Position numbers and translations under genes: made by a program. Below the pieces are notes generated by a model, which was not told the origin of the DNA, made no database searches, and saw only the letters and a list, made by a program, of their open reading frames with translations. Source: Triatoma infestans (Eukaryota > Arthropoda > Insecta > Hemiptera > Reduviidae). Taken from it: a DNA stretch of 64,000 nt. This document shows positions 33,309 to 44,719 of the stretch, piece after piece (position 1 is the first letter of the stretch; each line of letters starts with the position of its first letter). The stretch lies in NCBI GenBank assembly GCA_011037195.1, contig JAAEAF010001076.1:1-64000 (forward strand), given 5' to 3'.

Positions 33309-36300
33309 CTATAACAATAATTAAATATTAGTGAAATTAGGAAAATTATTGAACGATATAGAAAGAAAGTGGGGAAAATGAGCGGTAAATAACATTTATT
33401 TTATTCCTATCTACTTTCCAAACTTGAGAATAAATTTCCGCAGTTTAATCATTTCTATACAGATAGCTCCAAAAGTAGTGAAGAAGTTGGATGTTCAATT
33501 TATGATCCCCAGTCTAACTCCTGCACTCAGTCAAACTTAATAGTAATGCGTCAATATATATACAGCTGAATTAATAGCCATTAATAAGTGCTTATCTAAT
33601 ATTCTTTCATCTGGTTTGCGACACTTGTGATGGATGCAAGAAACTTGGAAATAATATTATTTTATAAATAAATCGAAATTAAGAAAAAGATTGACATTCC
33701 CTTGCAAAAGGACAAGCCCAGGTATAAGAAAACAGTTACTGGTACGGTCAAGAACAATTATGGCATTGTACTACCCCTTCTCCGCAAAGGGGAGGAATTG
33801 AAGAAACAAAGAGAAGAGATATTTTAAAGACAGACTTGTGCTACAAATCAAGGTGGAAGCATCAGAGCTATACCAGTATTGAGTTATAACAATTTATTAT
33901 AAGTTTTATTTGTGATATTCAAAGTACTTAATTTCTCTTAAGGAGTAATATATTTAATTTAATCTACCAGTGTGTTCTTAATTATTCTTATACTTCTATC
34001 TTTTCCTCAAACATACTTACAAGCCCTTTATTATACAAGACCGTTCGTGCTACACAACCAACTACACATCATCACACCATTACATTACACACTCCATTGT
34101 TTTAACCGATAGTAAAAGCGTACTCCAAGAGCTTAAAAATCCTACTAAAAACCCGTCCTTCCTTGTTCTAGACTCCTTAAATCTGCTCTACAAACTACAT
34201 AGTAATGATAAATCAGTATTTCTGATATGGGTGAGCGGTCATTGTGGATTGGCAGGGAATGAAAAGGCTGATGCCGGAGCCAATGAGGCAGCTCGTTCCG
34301 AATTACCGCCGTTCAATCTTCTTGCACCCTCAGATGTAACTACAAGAAAATTTGTTACAAAAAGTAGGAACGGAACTACACTAATTGTACGAAAGGCAAA
34401 TTCTACTCCTCCATTCAATCCTCCATCCACATAAAGCCATGGTACGACAGGTATTCGGAAAATAGAAATTTTTATAGCACCATATGCAGACTGAGATTTA
34501 ATCACAATTACTCTCCACAGCACTTGTCCTGTATCGGAATACAAATTAATTCTATATGTACTTGCGATACTGCATCTATAGCCGACTCAAACCATTTGAT
34601 CTTAGCCTGCAACAAATATAAATACGCTAGAGACCAACTGTGGCAAGCAATACACAAGACAAACTGTCCTCTACCAGCTAACTTACATACTATACTGTCA
34701 CTTCCATTTCACACCGACATCTACTTAGACTTATACAAATACATTAGGTCCAACAAGATTACAGTTTAATAGATATCAAAAGTTCCAACGATATTTCACC
34801 ATGTTATTTTATTTTATTTAATTTTTTAATTTTGTTACCCGCCTTATAAAACCACATAAATCAAAATATTGGCTAATTTAAGGGGAAAAAAAAAAATATT
34901 TTAAATGGATTTTCTACATATACTTCGCAATGGTACAAGAGTTTCGTTCATAAATATAACTCCAAGTTTCGAAATATCAGGTCCTATAGAATTTATTTTT
35001 CATGCAATTGTCACAAAATATTTCTCCAAGTGTATCACATTGGATAGCTTAGATTACATGATTTTTCAGCTCTAGCCATAGAAGACTTATGACAAAGGAT
35101 GTGCAACTAAGAATCATGGAGATAGAATGGATAGGATGTTTTTTGTTTAAGTTAGTACGAAGAAAAGTCATCGTCCATAAAGTTGCCTGGTATCTACTTT
35201 TTTGTGACGATATCATGCATAAACGTAATTACTTTTTTATAAATGTCGGCAATTATAAATATTCTGAGAGGGCAATATTCTTAGTTCTGATGTGACAATA
35301 TCTTTATGTTACTAACTGGGCCACGATTATTTCACTTCTTTTTTTTTCCAAGGAAATAAGGTTATCAGCCCCGGCTCTACCGGCGATGCACCCCATGCAA
35401 TCGCACGGGACGGCCAAAATATAAGTGAAAAAAAAAAAAAAATTAATTCATACGCAATAATTAGCAATGCAATAATGTTGTAATTATCCAAACCTCTTTA
35501 AGTAACCGTCAGTAACGGCCGCCAATACTGAAACTTACAGAAATTTTCAGCAGTTTTCGAACGTATATGTAATGATAGATAATTTCTCTTCTCGAAGAGT
35601 TAGTGACTGTTACATTCATAAGTTTTTTTTTGTTTTCTTTCAAGTTTTTTTTTTGATTGGAAGGATTTGCCATGATTTCTATTGAACATGAAATCGGTTA
35701 AAAATTAGGCTATGCAGAACTAATTTCTGATTTTAAAAATATGAAAGCTAGAAAAGTGAATTTTTTTATCGATATACTACAGGGTGTAACTGCAACCTCT
35801 GGCAATACTTTGGGATATGGTTTGTCACTTTATTTGGAACAAAAAATTTCTAATAAACCATGATCCGATTCGTTCGCCTTCAAAAGTTATTCTTCATTTT
35901 GGAAAATTTTCAATTTTCCTATTTTTTCTCATACAATTGATTATATCTCAAAAAGTTTTTAACATAAATCATATTCAATTACATCTTTGGAAAGAGCATT
36001 AACATGCCTATAAGAAACAGAAGTGTATTGTAATGGCCGTAAGAAGGTTGGCAGAGACAGTGAACTCAACTTCTAACAAGCGGCGGTCGACCTGGAAAAC
36101 AAGTTTCCAATAGTATTGGCTGAGAAAGTGCGAAGCTGACGTAAACGGGCCGGTTTACAGAAAAAAAATCTACCATTTCACCAGCTGTCCAACGATAAGA
36201 AGATCATGGGCCGTGCGTTCGTGGTTGCGAAAGAAAATCGAAATAATGGTAAAAAAAGCAAACACAAAGGAAAATGAGACGCTGTTACAAAATTCACAAT

Positions 36301-38460
36301 AGGTGAATTCATAATCCTAATAATGAATTTGGAATTGTAATCTCACGATAGCATTCGTTCCAATTCTATAACAGAAACATTAAGAAGTCGGATTTAGCGG
36401 TCATACATTCAAAAGGCGGATTCTTGTCATAGACTACGAGTTCTCTCTGAGTGACGAGAATCCCGTGCACCAGAGGGAACGTCGTTAGAATATTAGTTTT
36501 CCTCGTTAGTTTATTCTCACAGAACCGGTTTCCCCTAGTCTTTAATACGCTGCTTATATGGTTTCCTGTTAGGCCAGCGGCTAGCATACTCAGCTGCAGC
36601 TTCCGCGCTGCCGTTACAAAACCCACAAATAAAAACCATATCTCGCTATTCTATGACAAAGAACTCCGGCATTTTGAATGTATGACCAGCTAAATCACGA
36701 CTAAATGTTTCTGTTTATTAGAATTGGACGAATTCTATCGTGAGATAACAATTCCAAAGTTCATTACAGGATTATTAATTAATCTTGTAATATTTTTGTA
36801 ACAGCTCACAATTTTCATTTTGCGTTTTTTTTTTACATTTATTTCGCATTTTCATTAAGAAAACAATAAAGAAACCCCATGACATTATTATCGTTGGAAA
36901 GCTGGTGAAATGTAGATATTTTTTCTGTAACCGGACCGTACGCTAGCCTTAAAGAAATTTATAAGAAAATACTATTGAAAAGTGGTTTTTAACAGTCGAA
37001 GCGCTGTAGAGTTGAGTTTAATGTCTCTGAAAAACCTTCTAATTAATTCAATTAAAATAAAACTTCTGTTTCTTATAGGAAATTTAATGCTCTTTCCAAA
37101 GATGTAATTGAATATGATTTATGTTAAAAACTTTTTGAGATATAATCAATTTTATGAGAAAAAGTAGGAAAATTGAAAATTTTCCAAAATGAAGAATAAC
37201 TTTTGAAGGCGAACGAATCGGACCATGGTTTATTAGAAATTTTTTGTTCCAAATAAAGTGACAAACCATATCCCGAAGTATTGCCAGAGGTTGCTGTTAC
37301 ACCCTGTATATATCGATTTAAAATAATGTAAAAATAATAAAATCAATTTAAAAATTATAATTAATATAAGGTGAATGAATTAAGCTTAGTACTATATTTA
37401 AAATTAATGTTCATGAAAGTAATGTTGAACATAATGGTTTTCAAAATTCCTAAGGTTAATTTGAAGTTGGTGTTGGGGCGGCAGGATATAAGGGGATTGC
37501 ACGGGGCGGCAAAATTTGTAGAGTCGGCCCTGAAGGTTTTTTATATATATATTTTAAAGCAATATGGCTAATATCACACGATTTACTTACGTTGTGTATT
37601 GATGTCTCTTCAATGTATCAATTTTTTGTATGATGAAAATTGTAATGCCTAAACTAAGACCTACTTAGCAGTTAGTAAAAATAAAACATATTGAATGTGA
37701 TAATTCGTCTATACAAAAATATGTAGGTAAGTAATATTAAGATAAGGGTTATTTTATGAACCAATATTCGTGGGAAATATAATGTGAGTTTTGGGAATTG
37801 TATTTCAGATGCTGTAAATTAAAATTCAAATTAAACCAAGCAATTTTTTTCCCTAAATAATATTGAAATGATAGTTTTAAATATTTGTGAAATAGTTAGA
37901 TTATGTAATGTTTGTGATTGCTCACATAATAATCAAGATTTCTCGGGGGCCATGGCCACCATGGAACTTTGTGACTGCTACTTTAAATAATTATGATATA
38001 ATTTGCGATGAAACTATGCCATTTAAGCAAATACCCAACCTATTCTCTTGGCATTGTAACACTATTGCTGCAATAAGCAAGATGGAAAAGCAAACATACT
38101 GTCAAGCAACTCATGAATAACAATAATTGCTAAGTGACAAAGCAGGTCGGCCAATTTAATGCTCCAATCCAATATTTTTAAAGCTACTAAAACTTAACTA
38201 AGAAACCATCAAAGTCATCCAGGATTTAATGCAACCTATTACACAAAATTTCAAGTATTTAAAAAATAGTTTTGTATTTATTTATTTTATTTTAATGAGA
38301 AAAATTTCTAGATCTATATATTATAGTGTACCTGCACAATCTTAGTCATTTCTTGTATGTCTATGACGCCATTACCGTCAACGTCATACATTCTGAACGC
38401 CCACTTTAGTTTCTCTTCTGGAGTACCTGACGATGTTACGTCTATCGCCAACAAAAACTC
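33132..38460 (-). CDS. Neuronal calcium sensor (recoverin/hippocalcin-like), last two coding exons
   Basis: Exons 38460-38332 and 33308-33132 join to 101 codons and a stop. They encode EF3 ([12 protein letters not shown]) and EF4 ([12 protein letters not shown]) with intact loop residues, the [15 protein letters not shown] linker shared with other NCS proteins, and a C-terminus ELSKMLAP. This C-terminus, and the [14 protein letters not shown] stretch between EF3 and EF4, match my recollection of the insect protein represented by Drosophila CG7646 rather than frequenin or neurocalcin. The N-terminal half (myristoylation site, EF1, EF2) should lie upstream at higher coordinates, but I found no matching exon up to 64000. 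The boundary before AIYDM is the same as neurocalcin's before AIYKM. Confidence 0.9.
33425..34860 (+). mobile_element. LINE 3' fragment with RNase H domain (I-like), interrupted
   Basis: RNase H begins near 33455 with FYTDSSKSS, continues [11 protein letters not shown], and resumes after an unrelated 33655-34080 stretch with [16 protein letters not shown] (from 34098) and [20 protein letters not shown] (from 34231). Downstream, RLRFNHNY and later [14 protein letters not shown] (about 34600-34650) resemble the C-terminal region of I-like elements; the frame ends at 34767. The 33655-34080 insert has no recognised identity. The whole piece is sense on +, opposite to the host gene. Confidence 0.75.
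35297..35365 (+). repeat. Partial duplicate of the NCS 3' UTR, left piece
   Basis: GACAATATCTTTATGTTAC, ACTGGGCC and GGAAATAAGGTTAT match 32913-32986 (GACAATAAATTTATATTAC, ACTGGGCC, GGAAATAAGGTTAT). The match stops where the hAT-like element begins and resumes at 37533. Confidence 0.75.
35366..37532. mobile_element. hAT-like non-autonomous element
   Basis: Ends are CAGCCCCGGCTCTA on the left and TAGAGTCGGCCCTG on the right, imperfect inverted repeats starting CAG. The flanks are AAGGTTAT (35358-35365) and AAGGTTTT (37533-37540), an 8-bp duplication with one difference, as expected of hAT elements. Subterminal CACGGGACGGCC and GCACGGGGCGGCAAAAT blocks are also inverted. There is no transposase. 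Most of the interior is the nested palindrome at 35768-37317. Confidence 0.8.
35768..37317. repeat. 1.55-kb palindromic (foldback) element nested in the hAT-like element
   Basis: The arms are about 35768-36442 and 36640-37317, with a loop of about 200 bp. Outer ends read ATCGATATACTACAGGGTG and CACCCTGTATATATCGAT; the next blocks GGCAATACTTTGGGATATGG and CCATATCCCGAAGTATTGCC continue the symmetry. A 61-codon frame on + (35817-36002) and its mirror on - (37084-37269) are near-identical because of the symmetry. The outer parts of the arms are better conserved than the inner parts. Confidence 0.85.
37533..37585 (+). repeat. Partial duplicate of the NCS 3' UTR, right piece
   Basis: TATATATATATTTTAA, GCAATATGGCT and ATATCACACGAT match 33015-33056 (TATATATATATTTTAA, GCGAATATGGCT, GTATCACACAAT). 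Continues the piece at 35297-35365. Confidence 0.7.
38332..38460 (-). CDS. NCS gene, penultimate exon (EF3)
   Basis: 43 codons: [43 protein letters not shown]. Acceptor GTTACAG|GAG, donor CAG|GTACAC; phase 0 at both ends. The final residues of EF2 (EF) begin the exon. Confidence 0.93.
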
Positions 38461-38719
38461 CTGTAACATAAGAAAATAATAATAATAACAACTTATAATG
38501 AGAACAATTAACTGAATAACTTTTCATTTGCTTATAATTACATTTAAACTTAGATGGCTAAGAAAGGATTACATTGTACATCTCGAAGCAAGTTCGGCAT
38601 AGTTTGGCATTACATAGCATTTTCTCGTGATCAATTTAATTATGAAGCTTAAATTGAACCTGATATTTTATAAAATTAAGTTTATACTCTAAAGAATATA
38701 TCCAAGGCTGTGTATATGT

Positions 38720-39328
38720 ATAGGGTAAAGCTAGGAGAGATGACGCACATTTCAAAGTTATGCCCTGTCAAAATATAGGAGATATATTAAAGAGGTAATT
38801 CTTATAAAACATAAGTCAACTACTATTATCTGCAAAAAAATGTTATTTTTCAAAATAAGGACATTCTCATTTATTCCAGAAACAAAATACAAATACACTA
38901 CATTTGGCCGTCTCACCTACTATGGTGGGATTAGATGACGCACCATAGTTAAGAGACCTCTCTCTCCTCTGTGAAGGTAACATGGCTGATCGACATGGCT
39001 GAAACTTGGTAAACACTATGTCTACGAGTCCAACTTTAACGACAGCTGGAAATCTTTCATTTCAATTGCAATATTAATATAGTATATAGAAAAATAAAAA
39101 AATTTACTAAGCGTTATGAAAATTCACGTTATGAAAACACACGCTGATGCGTATAAATGTTCCTAGAACACAGAAGAACACACAAAATAACTTAAGAATT
39201 TTGCAGTATGTTCGCTTCTGATCTCTCTACTCCTCGACTAACTTGCATCACGCCACGTGGTGGCAAACAAGAGAAGTAAAGCCTGCGTCTTCTCTCCTAC
39301 CGCGTCATCTCTCGTAGCTTTACGCTAT
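38720..39328. mobile_element. Non-autonomous DNA transposon with 27-bp terminal inverted repeats (family T)
   Basis: Left end ATAGGGTAAAGCTAGGAGAG then ATGACGC; the right end is its reverse complement with two differences. No coding sequence inside. Related pieces lie at 59290-59650 and 61890-62006. Confidence 0.75.
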
Positions 39329-40030
39329 CGTGTGTGACAACAGTTAATAACCTCTCAGTGTGTTCATATTTTTCTATTATACACTGGAGTTTCAGTTTTC
39401 TTTTAATTTAATTTTCTTCTTCCACTTTTCTGGTTGCCCTATTTATGTTTGTTCTATTTTTATATAAATCCTATTTATGCCTGTAGGATTTATTGTTTCG
39501 TTAAATTTTATGTAAAACCAAATACCTGGCGGACGGCTGACAGCAACTGCTATACCGCTTTAGTTTTTCATGAATATTATTATTTAGTATACATTCATAA
39601 CAATAAAGCATTTATTAATATTTGGAAAGGGATTGGCCATTTTTATACAGTTTTATAAAGAAAAGTATTAAAGCCTTTTTAAGGAAAATTGTGAAAAATT
39701 GAAAAAAAGATAATTCTAATGAGTCGCCAGATGGGTCCCAGATTATGAGCGAACCGATATTTCACAATCCAAAGTTTAGAATTTAAGCAAAATATCAAAA
39801 TGGAACTTCCTTTAATTTTCCGTTTTGGATTTATTTACACACACACACACACACTCACACACACACACACACACCATTCGCGCTATTCGTTCAAATATGT
39901 ATTTAAATGGACAAAATATTTAGAAAATTTGACACTGAGCAAGAAATAAAAAAACTTAATATTTGGGCATGTAGCACTGTTTAAAATTTTATTCTCGTTT
40001 CGAAGATTAGTGGAATCCAATCAACAGACA
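39329..40030. other. No gene seen; (CA)n microsatellite at 39839-39874
   Basis: AT-rich. The dinucleotide run ACACAC..CTCACAC is interrupted once. A 74-residue open frame at 39434-39658 has no recognised domain. Confidence 0.5.
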
Positions 40031-40043
40031 TCATTTACTTCAG

Positions 40044-40082
40044 CAGCCTATATTTCGACAAAATTTTCTATCATCACCAGAC
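40044..40082 (-). mobile_element. Possible Penelope-like end (degenerate hammerhead-like motif)
   Basis: On the - strand CTGGTGATGATAGAAAA followed by TTTTGTCGAAATATAGGCT has the layout of the other motifs (core, A/T stem II, GAAA). The core is altered (CTGG for CTGA) and stem I is not convincing. Confidence 0.35.
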
Positions 40083-40164
40083 CTTTGATATTTGAATTTT
40101 AATGATTTCATTGCACTATTATTCTTTGAGTTTGCCAATATTTGCATTATGTAGAATATAATAT

Positions 40165-40660
40165 AATGACAGCAGCAGGGTTGTCGGCAGTCTAAGATGC
40201 TCATTAGGGGCCTGGGCGGGGGTCTTTTAGTGAGAGGGTGCTGTGACTTTCATGGACCTCTCTGAGGCATCTGGTTAGTTTCCTCACTGGGCATTGCACC
40301 GTAAGGAGACATCTCTATACTATGGGGGCTCATGCCGGATCTCTTTTGTGGGGTTCGTGAGACGGAGGAGGAAACACCCATACATTTCATGACAGATTGT
40401 TTGGCTGTGAGGAAATTAGGTTCAGGACCTTTAGCCGGAACAGGATGTCGGTGGACGAGCTGAGCTTAGGCTATGTCCTTCTAAGATTTTTGTCCGATTT
40501 GTTCGGACTAAGGTAAAACTTAACTTAGGTGGGTGAAACTCGGTCCCGAACTTTTGTTCCAGACCCGGTAGTTGTTATTCTTTTGGGATAGCTATACGGG
40601 TTCATGGAGGCTTCGAATAGCGCAGGGTTTAGCCCTCCCCTCCTTGAATATTAAGATAAT
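40165..40660 (+). mobile_element. LINE 3'-terminal fragment (RNase H clade), sense
   Basis: Translates in patches as HLVSFLTGHCTVRRHLYTMG, then, after a frameshift, PDLFCGVRETEEETPIHFM and TDCLAVRKL, the C-terminal region with a degenerate zinc finger. Reverse complement of the 11005-11475 relative. It ends GGGTTTAGCCCTCCCC. Confidence 0.75.
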
Positions 40661-42049
40661 TTCGAGTGCTTTTCATTTATACTTGCATATGAAAATATAA
40701 ATTTTATTTGTAATTGTAACGTGCTAAATTCATAAATATAAATACCCTTTAAGTTTAAAATCATTAATGATGTATTTAGCCAATTAAGCTAATTATTTAA
40801 GGAAGGAAAGCTTGCCTAACGTCAGGCTGCTTATTCAAAAATAAGTATATATAAGTGTATTGATGCGGCAAATCCAGTACCAACTCAGGAAATAGAGATA
40901 AGTGTATAATGTAAATATTAACATTAGTTAATTACATCTCATGTTTTATAAATTTTTGAATTATCTTTTACTGGCAGAAATACAATTTTTCCACAACCAC
41001 ACTTTGCTCAAATCCGCCTCCCTTGGGCTTTTATTTAGATAATGCTCAGTACAACATCAATCAAGAGAGAGGCGGAGGTGGAGGCAATACAGGCCTCAAA
41101 TGATTTATTGTTTACCTTCCACTAGTTCATAGTACACTATCCATGTCTTATTAAGATAATATCCTTTACATAAAGGAGAACGGCTTTCCCACAGGAATTA
41201 GCATTTTAATGCAGTTAAGTCTAAGCAATAATATAAGATAGACTACACTCTCTTCTGACTAATGGTAATCCACGAACTACAGTGGCATAGTCACCAAAAC
41301 CAACAGATTAAAATAAGACCCATGAGCAGCCAATTTTCTCAGTCCTTTTTAAGTCCCTTGATAAAGTGACTTTGGCAATCTAATCCATGTTGTCTGAGTA
41401 GTGTTTTCATCTAGGTCTAAATAGATGACCTAATCAGGCAACTTATTATATAGAAGACGAAATTATTTTTGAGTTTAGCTTCTCTACCGTTTGAAATAGA
41501 GATAGAAATAGAAGACTGAAAGTTAGTTAAACAATAGGTGGTATGAAACACTTACACGACATTCTCTCATTGCTATTTAAAATTACAAAATTGACAATAA
41601 GACAGCGTCAATAACACTGAACAAACCCCAATAACAAGTGGAAATCTAATAATAAAATATCTGATTGAATATGAATAACAGATTCCTATCAACTTCCTAA
41701 ATACATTTTAAAAGTAATATATTTATTTCACGTACTTTATAACATTCTAAATTTATGAAAATCGATGTAGCAGTTTTTCTTTTCAAGAAAATTTCACAAA
41801 ACTCAAAAACCAATCTTATAAAATCGCACTTTCGGCTAATCGATTTTCTTAAAATTTGAAATTCTAGCAATGCTTCATCAATAAAGGCAATTGAGATTTC
41901 ATTCGTTCACTAATTGGTGCCTTTCTTGACAACCAACAAGACTGCTGAACATGCTATGTATCACGAAACTGTTTGGATACCCTTTGCCTTAAGTCGGTTA
42001 CCTAATCCATCCCAACAGCTTGTGATGAGCCGACGGCACTTACTAAATT
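40661..42049. other. AT-rich stretch, nothing firmly recognised
   Basis: A slightly GC-richer patch at 41020-41095 has CCGCCTCCC and GAGGCGGAGG in inverse order (a weak stem). The open frame 41914-42138 runs into the Helentron-like repeat. Confidence 0.45.
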
Positions 42050-42177
42050 TATTACTTTCTCTTACTCCTAGTAAGAGGAAGTATTGTAATCGTGTCAAAT
42101 TTTCGATATCGAGTTTTCACCGGAAATATCCGTTTTGAGGTCTCCCTGAGTCCAAAAAGTGGTTTTTAGCAAATGTC

Positions 42178-42225
<48 letters not shown>

Positions 42226-43085
42226 ATGTATTGAACAGCATAGCTCAAAAACGAAAAACCGTAGAAAGTTAAAACTTGATATTCCATTTAGGCATCACCG
42301 TGGGATCTGACACTACGTTATCTGTCAAAATTCCTCAACCGGAAGTACCACTTTACTAGTTAGATTTTTTACTTTTTTGCGATTTTCTCAAAAATGGCTC
42401 CGACGATTTTCTTTAAACTCGAAACATCAACCACACATATAAAGAGCTACAACTTTTATTTGAAACATTTCTCCGGGAAAATGCTCTGAAGGGCACTTTT
42501 GGGGGAGGGGTGGGGTTTGGTTTTCATCTAAAGTGCTATTTCAGTTTATTTCACAATTCTGTCATCTAAATAATGTTAATTAGAATTAAATATGTTGTTG
42601 AAATTCCGAGTTTGAAAAAAATCGGATAACCGGAAGTGCGTTTACTTTACCACTTTACTAAATGATTTATTCACTTTTTCAAAATTTTCTCAAAAATGGC
42701 TCCGACGATTTTTATGAAACTTCGTATATAAACTAAACATGCAAAGATCTACAACTTTTATCTAAAACATTTCTCTGGGAAAATTCTTTTAAGGGCACTT
42801 TTAGGGGAGGGATAGGGTTAGATTTTCATCTAAAGTGCTATCCTAGTTGATTATACAATTCTATCATCCAAACATAATTAGTTAGAAATAAATGGATGGC
42901 TGAAATTCCAAGTTTCAAGAAAATTAGTAAACCGGAAGTGCGCTTTTACTGAACAGTTTTTTCAGTTTTCGACGAATTTCATTAAATTGTGGTACACAAA
43001 CTATAAAATTTGTCAATTATCATTTTGAGAACTGGAGTAAGAGAAAGTTGTGTGAGTGTTTCACACCAGATTTTTTTTCGAAGAC
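42050..43085 (+). mobile_element. Helentron-like non-autonomous element (family H), copy A
   Basis: Left end ACTTTCTCTTACTCC (from about 42054) and its inverse GGAGTAAGAGAAAGT near the right end (about 43032-43047). Just beyond that is a hairpin, GTGTGAGTGTTTCACAC, then CAGATTTTTTT. Inside are a GT/GTAT microsatellite (42181-42230) and two tandem units of about 270 bp (from about 42390 and about 42690) containing AAAAATGGCTCCGACGATTT, AAGGGCACTTTT and CGGAAGTGCG. Subterminal inverted repeats, a 3' hairpin, tandem repeats and a microsatellite are the layout of Helentron-derived DINE-1/HINE elements. No Rep/helicase. Confidence 0.65.
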
Positions 43086-43374
43086 GAAGTGATTTTTCTC
43101 GAGTAAGACGTGCTGGATGTCACCGTTTGACTAGATCTCCTTACCTGAGGCTGTAAAATATGGTTTCAACTCTATTAATTACTCGCAAGGCGATAGTAGT
43201 TTCGTGCATGCCGAGAATGGGATTCTTTCATTTCAATTGACGGCTAACTGTATTTAATCCTAATTTTTTTTGACAATTTTTAGCCAAGGTTGCAGAAGTT
43301 CAATGCTCTATGTTCTCGTATTTTCATGGGAAATACAGTTCTGAAGTCCCCTGAGTCCGATAAAATGGTCGTAT

Positions 43375-43600
43375 GATAAAAGCAAGAGTGAAATAAGCTT
43401 CACTTTATGTTTGCTTTTCGTTTAGTAGAATGTTTGCTTTTCGTTTAGTAGAAAGTTTAATTCCACTGAAAAATGTTACAATTATAACATAAGTTTAAAT
43501 AACACATATGTGTTAAATATTCAGATAACATTGAAACAAAGTTCTGTTTAATTTAATTAACTCGTTTAAATTTCGTTTAGAATCAGCTGAGCTTTAAATG
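43375..43600 (+). repeat. Dispersed repeat shared with 61645-61780
   Basis: AAGCAAGAGTGAAATAAGCT and TTTCGTTTAGAA match the second locus. Within it TGTTTGCTTTTCGTTTAGTA occurs twice in tandem (43408-43451). The first part of the interval 43086-43374 holds nothing I recognise. Confidence 0.55.
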
Positions 43601-43752
43601 GTGATTGTCACTGAATTTTTGCTCTGTGTTTGATTGGCTTTTCGTGTGGGTTTTTGAACAAATTTTCAAATAATTATGTGCTTATTTTAAACGCGAGGAC
43701 CTGATGTGTAAAGTAAGTAATTATAATTCATTATTGAAAGTTTATTATTAAA

Positions 43753-43989
43753 ATGAGCGTCCCACGGGTATTTCCCGAAGCTCATAAGTACGAATTCACA
43801 TCTGATGAAGATGAAGCAAGCAATAGAAATCTGGAATCATTCTCCAGAGAATGGGAACAGGCTAAACGACGCAAGAAATACTCCAAATCAAATACAAAAT
43901 TAAATTCAAATCTAAATATTCAGATGGCCAAGACAACACCACACTATATTAAACAAAACAACAACGTTACCATAGATAGCAATACATAG
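43753..43989 (+). CDS. Jockey-like ORF1 (gag) N-terminal fragment
   Basis: 78 codons, acidic then basic: MSVPRVFPEAHKYEFTSDED, EASNRNLESFSREWEQAKRR. It is placed where ORF1 of a Jockey element should start, after about 150 bp of likely 5' UTR. The zinc knuckles are lost to the internal deletion. Identified by position more than by similarity. Confidence 0.5.
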   Translation: MSVPRVFPEAHKYEFTSDEDEASNRNLESFSREWEQAKRRKKYSKSNTKLNSNLNIQMAKTTPHYIKQNNNVTIDSNT

Positions 43990-44341
43990 TTACAATACCA
44001 TAGTTCAAACAATACAGAATGCCAAAATAATTCAAATGATATCATTATTATTTTATTTCCCATTGACAATTTTTCCCCTAACCTCTAGACTATTACCAGA
44101 AGACCTCCAAAGAATTTTCACACAAAACAGCACATTACTACTAGGCGACCTTAATAGCAAACACACATACTGGGGATGACGAACGACTAATAACAACGGC
44201 ACCAGACTACTGACGGCAACAGACAACCTTAACATACTAATCTCAGCTCCCGAAGAACCAACATTTTACCCCTCTGCACGCAGTCATCAACCTGACATAC
44301 TGGACATCGCACTGTTACACAACATTAATATTCCAATATAT

Positions 44342-44719
44342 TTGGATTCATTAAGTGAATTAGACTCTGACCATCTTCCAGTATTATGCAGGTTTCACTC
44401 ATACCTACAGCGCAGTGAACCACCGCCAAAACTAATAACTGGAAAGATAGAATGGGAAACATTCAGACATGATTTTACCAAACTTCTGACTATACCCAAA
44501 CATTTCGGAACCGCTGACGATATCGACACATCGCTAGACCTACTCACACAGATAATTCACACAGCTGTACACAACTCTTCCCACAAAAGGCAGAATAACA
44601 ATAACAGACACAACTGGCTACCAGGACACATACTCAACCTAATTCATGAAAAAAACAGAATTCGAAAGTTTGGCAGAGGACTAGGAACCCGTCAGACAAG
44701 ACCCACTTCAACCCACTAG
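44342..44719 (+). pseudogene. Jockey-like endonuclease end and linker, fragment
   Basis: Opens DSLSELDSDHLPVLCRFHSY, the conserved SDH..V end of the endonuclease domain, then the spacer toward RT. A stop at 44717 interrupts the frame. Confidence 0.75.

Larger units (their letters stand above)
33309..38331 (-). other. Intron of the second NCS gene
   Basis: About 5 kb between CAG|GTACAC (38331) and the acceptor at 33309-33310. Filled by a LINE fragment, a partial duplicate of the gene's own 3' UTR and the hAT-like element. 34870-35295 and 37590-38330 are AT-rich with nothing recognised. Confidence 0.8.

Noticed and set aside
35817..36002. 61-codon frame repeated almost identically on the opposite strand at 37084-37269
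   Set aside because: The repetition is due to the palindrome, not to a conserved gene; the translation is lysine/isoleucine-rich and has no domain.
41700..41830. Possible EF-hand-like string (- strand) as a missing upstream exon of the second NCS gene
   Set aside because: The frame has stops and lacks the acidic loop residues and splice sites.
39839..42230. (CA)n at 39839-39874 and (GT)n/(GTAT)n at 42181-42230
   Set aside because: Ordinary microsatellites; the second is noted only as part of a Helentron-like copy.
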